Source: JAWKSY01 sp041402125
GTDB taxonomy: Bacteria; Planctomycetota; GCA-002687715; DRQF01
Length of the DNA stretch: 64,000 nt
Direction of reading: 5' to 3'
NCBI GenBank assembly: GCA_041402125.1
Contig: JAWKSY010000006.1
Location: 248,001 to 312,000, forward strand
Position 1 is the stretch's first letter; every line of letters begins with the position of its first letter. This document shows positions 63,169 through 64,000 of the stretch, in pieces. The notes below the pieces were generated by a model that saw only the letters and a list, made by a program, of their open reading frames with translations, had not been told where the DNA came from and did not search any database. The translations under genes were made by a program, and so were the position numbers.

Positions 63169-63684
63169 TCAAAGAGCGCCATCTCGGAGTCGAAAGAGCA
63201 TCGCCATGGCCTCGTCCGGCAGGCGATGCAACTCGACCCGACAGCTCACCATGGGCCAGTCGAGGGAGAAGGCAAGCGACGGTCCTCGCTCCGCGCCGGG
63301 ATAGGCCGAATCAAAGACGCACATCTGACCGGTCTCGAGCGGCCCCAGGAGGCACTCCTGGAGCACTCTCTCGGGCGGCAGTGAAAGCGCGCCCTCGATC
63401 TGCCCCACGCTCTCCCCGTAGATCCAGCTCACGATCTGAATCTCGCCGTCGACCGGCCGAAGTGAGATTGCTCCGCCCTCTGGATCGATCACGAGGACCG
63501 GCATGCCTCGGAGAACGAGGAGCTCGACCAACTCGGTGCTTTCGCAGGCGACACCATAGTCCGACCCATCTCGGGGATCGTCCGACTTCATGTTGTCGAC
63601 CCCGAACCAATCGTCGATGACTCTCATCGGCAAGCAGCAGAACGGCCCGCCGTCGGTCGTGATCCACTCATTCGGCGGTCTCAT
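63169..63684 (-). CDS. Imm21-family immunity protein
   Basis: A 171-residue protein. The ATG at 63684 has GGAAGGGGG just upstream. It shows the characteristic Imm21 order: NEWITTDGGPFCCLPMRVID at the N-terminus, DYGVACESTELVELL, VSWIYGESVGQIEGAL and MCVFDSAYPGAERG. Members protect the producer or its kin against polymorphic toxins by binding a cognate toxin domain in the cytoplasm. No toxin gene with a recognisable tip domain is in the window, so this may be an orphan immunity gene in an array. The downstream small genes on the same strand support that. Confidence 0.8.
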   Translation of the reverse strand: MRPPNEWITTDGGPFCCLPMRVIDDWFGVDNMKSDDPRDGSDYGVACESTELVELLVLRGMPVLVIDPEGGAISLRPVDGEIQIVSWIYGESVGQIEGALSLPPERVLQECLLGPLETGQMCVFDSAYPGAERGPSLAFSLDWPMVSCRVELHRLPDEAMAMLFRLRDGAL

Positions 63685-63899
63685 CGCGCCCCCTTCCGTT
63701 GTTCCGCTCACGCCAGTTCTTCCCGCTGCGCTGCATGTCCCGCCCCGCTGGCTTCGGCGTGCGCGACCGATCCTACTCCCCGCCGCGAGTGGAGTTGGTG
63801 CACGAATCCTCTATTCGAGTCGCGGCAGCGCGACAGCGTTGGACACGGGCCGTGTAGGATCAGCGTGCAATCCTTTGCAGACGACAAGGGGCGCCGAGA

Positions 63900-64000
63900 A
63901 TGCGAGACATGATTCAGCGAGTGTTCGAGAAGCAGGACCGTGGCCCGGGCCGCGCCGTTGCGCTTTCGATCCAAGCCCTGATCGTGGCGTCTCTCGTGAT
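63900..64000 (+). CDS. Start of a probable ion-channel protein (3' truncated by window edge)
   Basis: The ATG at 63900 follows AAGGGG. The 33 visible codons read MRDMIQRVFEKQDRG and then GRAVALSIQALIVASLV, a basic amphipathic start leading into a first transmembrane helix. Voltage-gated-like K+ channels often begin this way, but the pore is outside the window, so the assignment is weak. Confidence 0.4.
   Translation, partial: MRDMIQRVFEKQDRGPGRAVALSIQALIVASLV

Noticed and set aside
1..64000. tRNA, rRNA, CRISPR arrays, insertion sequences
   Set aside because: No cloverleaf with a conserved T-loop, no rRNA segment, no regular spaced repeats and no transposase-like protein were seen by eye.

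Overview
The window is a high-GC, gene-dense chromosomal segment, most likely from a planctomycete or a close relative. This is inferred from gene content, not from a marker gene. The evidence is: several ECF sigma factors (one welded to a membrane-anchored extracytoplasmic domain), four Hanks-type Ser/Thr kinases (two with TPR tails, one with a WD40-like propeller), many large secreted parallel beta-helix and FG-GAP proteins, and TlpA redoxins with carboxypeptidase-regulatory-like domains. No rRNA, tRNA, CRISPR array or insertion sequence was seen. Starts were chosen by Shine-Dalgarno spacing and signal peptides because long spurious open frames are everywhere at this GC content.

Layout. 1-3.5 kb: secreted proteins (end of a beta-helix protein, a frameshifted GH18 chitinase, a secreted protein). 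3.7-8.3 kb: a small winged-helix regulator divergent from a single gene encoding a DabB-DabA fusion, i.e. both subunits of the DAC inorganic-carbon pump in one chain. 8.4-14.1 kb: an SdrD-B-like secreted protein, an FG-GAP protein with an in-frame TGA, a Na+/Ca2+ exchanger and a DoxX protein. 14.5-17.5 kb: two regulatory-like-domain proteins; the second is a TlpA-type lipoprotein whose redox motif reads UGPC, with UGA at the first cysteine position and a matching bacterial SECIS-like hairpin directly downstream. 17.7-22.8 kb: a BamE-like lipoprotein, a galactose mutarotase with a truncated duplicate of its own N-terminus upstream, and a large DUF6055/LamG protein. 22.8-35.7 kb: a signalling block with a three-kinase operon (stop/start overlaps at both junctions), a divergent ECF sigma factor and a fourth kinase with a propeller domain.

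35.9-43.6 kb holds small conserved-hypothetical genes, a tandem pair of paralogous secreted proteins, and a small accessory island: a self-inhibited Fic AMPylase preceded by a phased array of TGTCGA palindromes, converging on a BrnT/XRE toxin-antitoxin pair. A CPA1 K+/H+ antiporter and a DUF5946 protein follow. 43.6-60.1 kb: a secreted protein, the ECF-transmembrane fusion, two tandem seven-repeat FG-GAP proteins, and three beta-helix proteins sharing one C-terminal domain with the protein at the left edge. 60.2-63.7 kb: a same-strand run of small genes ending in an Imm21-family immunity protein, which looks like an immunity-gene array. The right edge enters a probable ion-channel gene.

Several genes are broken by single-base events: GH18 (one frameshift), FG-GAP (TGA at a motif glycine), the middle kinase (three indels) and a small lipoprotein (possible TAG). 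This may be real decay or residual sequencing error, and it should be resolved before reading function into any one of them.
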